Source: a virus
Length of the DNA: 39,502 nucleotides
IMG/VR virus record: IMGVR_UViG_3300046516_000422
Coordinates: 1 to 39,502 of that record
Strand: one strand, 5' to 3'
Position 1 is the first letter of the stretch. Each line of letters begins with the position of its first letter. The notes below the pieces were generated by a model, which worked only from the letters and a program-made list of their open reading frames with translations, was not told where the DNA came from and did no database searches. Position numbers and translations under genes: made by a program. Shown here piece by piece: positions 39,092 through 39,502 of the stretch.

Positions 39092-39502
39092 ATGCGTCAT
39101 CCCGTATTGGCTTGGATTGTCCCGATCGACGGCGGCCCCGTCGACCCCGGCTTCGGCCGTCCTGGCGGCGGATATGACCCCGTCGACCCCGGCTATGGTC
39201 GGCCCGGCTGGCGTCCGGTCGACCCCGGCTTCGGCCGTCCTGGCGGCCCGGTTGACCCCGGCTACGATCGTCCGCAATACATCGTCATCCCGCCCGACGC
39301 GATCGCACCCGGCGTGCCGTCGCATACGATCGTGCTGCCCAGCGAGCCCGTCGACCCCGGCTTCGGCCGTCCTGGCGGCCCGGTCGACCCCGGCTACGGC
39401 CGCCCCGGCTTTTCGCCGGTCGACCCCGGCTTCGGCCAGGGCGGGCGCGACCACGTCTCGCCGCCGATCGTCTACCCGCCGGGCTTGCCCGACAACTCGC
39501 TG
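39092..39502 (+). CDS. PVDPG-repeat protein, N-terminal part (continues at 1-412)
   Basis: The gene starts at ATG 39092 with TAAGGAGA upstream, begins MRHPVLAWIVPIDGGPVDPGFGRPGGG and continues with repeats of PVDPG(F/Y)G(R/Q)P through the circular join into 1-412, total 231 aa. The first residues are a short hydrophobic strand, not a clear signal peptide. Seven or more copies of the PVDPG unit are spaced by 8-12 residues, with interruptions such as PSHTIVLPSE. Proline-glycine repeats suggest an extended or flexible protein. It is the last gene of the rightward operon. The contig ends inside the gene. Confidence 0.8.
   Translation, partial: MRHPVLAWIVPIDGGPVDPGFGRPGGGYDPVDPGYGRPGWRPVDPGFGRPGGPVDPGYDRPQYIVIPPDAIAPGVPSHTIVLPSEPVDPGFGRPGGPVDPGYGRPGFSPVDPGFGQGGRDHVSPPIVYPPGLPDNSL
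39376..39502. repeat. 127-bp terminal direct repeat (also 1-127)
   Basis: Bases 39376-39502 are identical to 1-127 over their full 127 bases. Because the overlap lies within a repeat-rich gene and the frame continues across it, it marks circular closure of a 39,375-bp molecule. A length of 127 is a common largest k-mer of short-read assemblers, so the overlap is probably an assembly product and not a biological terminal repeat. Confidence 0.9.

Noticed and set aside
39376-39502. Natural direct terminal repeat of the T7 type
   Set aside because: It is exactly 127 bp, an assembler k-mer size, and falls in the middle of a gene that is continuous across it; circular closure is more likely, although read mapping would decide.

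Overview
The window is an essentially complete temperate podovirus genome (phage or prophage-derived). The first 127 bases (1-127) recur exactly as the last 127 (39376-39502), inside a gene that reads straight through the join. The molecule is therefore best read as a circular map of 39,375 bp closed by an assembly overlap, although a natural direct terminal repeat is not excluded. By eye the DNA is about two-thirds G+C, and protein style and codon use suggest a GC-rich proteobacterial host; the host itself cannot be named from the sequence. The overall plan recalls Bordetella BPP-1-like and Burkholderia podoviruses with T7-like tail and ejection proteins, but no reverse transcriptase or diversity-generating cassette was seen.

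Layout. (1) 452-1227, two small leftward genes. (2) 1348-4554, rightward early genes: three conserved phage proteins, an unusual GGCNN pentanucleotide array, a DUF1376-type replication gene carrying helically phased iterons plus an AT-rich palindrome (a lambda-type candidate origin), and a small HTH-like protein. (3) 4565-13216, packaging and head: TerS, TerL, portal, scaffold, major capsid protein and several small proteins. (4) 13229-27453, tail and ejection: adaptor, tail tubular protein B, a collagen/polyglycine fibre, a GNAT-fold protein, and internal virion proteins carrying a GH108-like lysozyme, a RelA/SpoT-like domain and a DdrB/ParB-like domain. (5) 27450-31242, two paralogous T7-type tail fibres and a coiled-coil protein. 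(6) 31243-32807, putative attP arm sites, tyrosine integrase and a convergent excisionase-like gene. (7) 36836 down to 32827, two tightly overlapped leftward operons of small accessory genes. (8) 36984-38026, the lysogeny switch: a C1-like repressor divergent from a Cro-like HTH gene. (9) 38044-39502 joined to 1-412, a short rightward operon with an RHH-like regulator, a one-TM protein, a PD-(D/E)XK nuclease and a PVDPG repeat protein.

Control. Seven exact copies of a 14-bp palindrome, GGGCA-N4-TGCCC, lie in regulatory DNA: at the switch, inside two leftward sigma70-like promoters, in the early divergent region at 1277, and ahead of the integrase region at 31336. This is the likely operator set of the repressor. 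A one-mismatch copy sits on the terS start and another variant lies inside the RelA/SpoT-ParB ejection gene.

Most interesting points: the candidate origin with 11-bp-phased ATGCT iterons next to a roughly 370-bp GGCNN array; an ejected protein joining RelA/SpoT-like and DdrB-ParB-like domains; and the genome-wide operator network.
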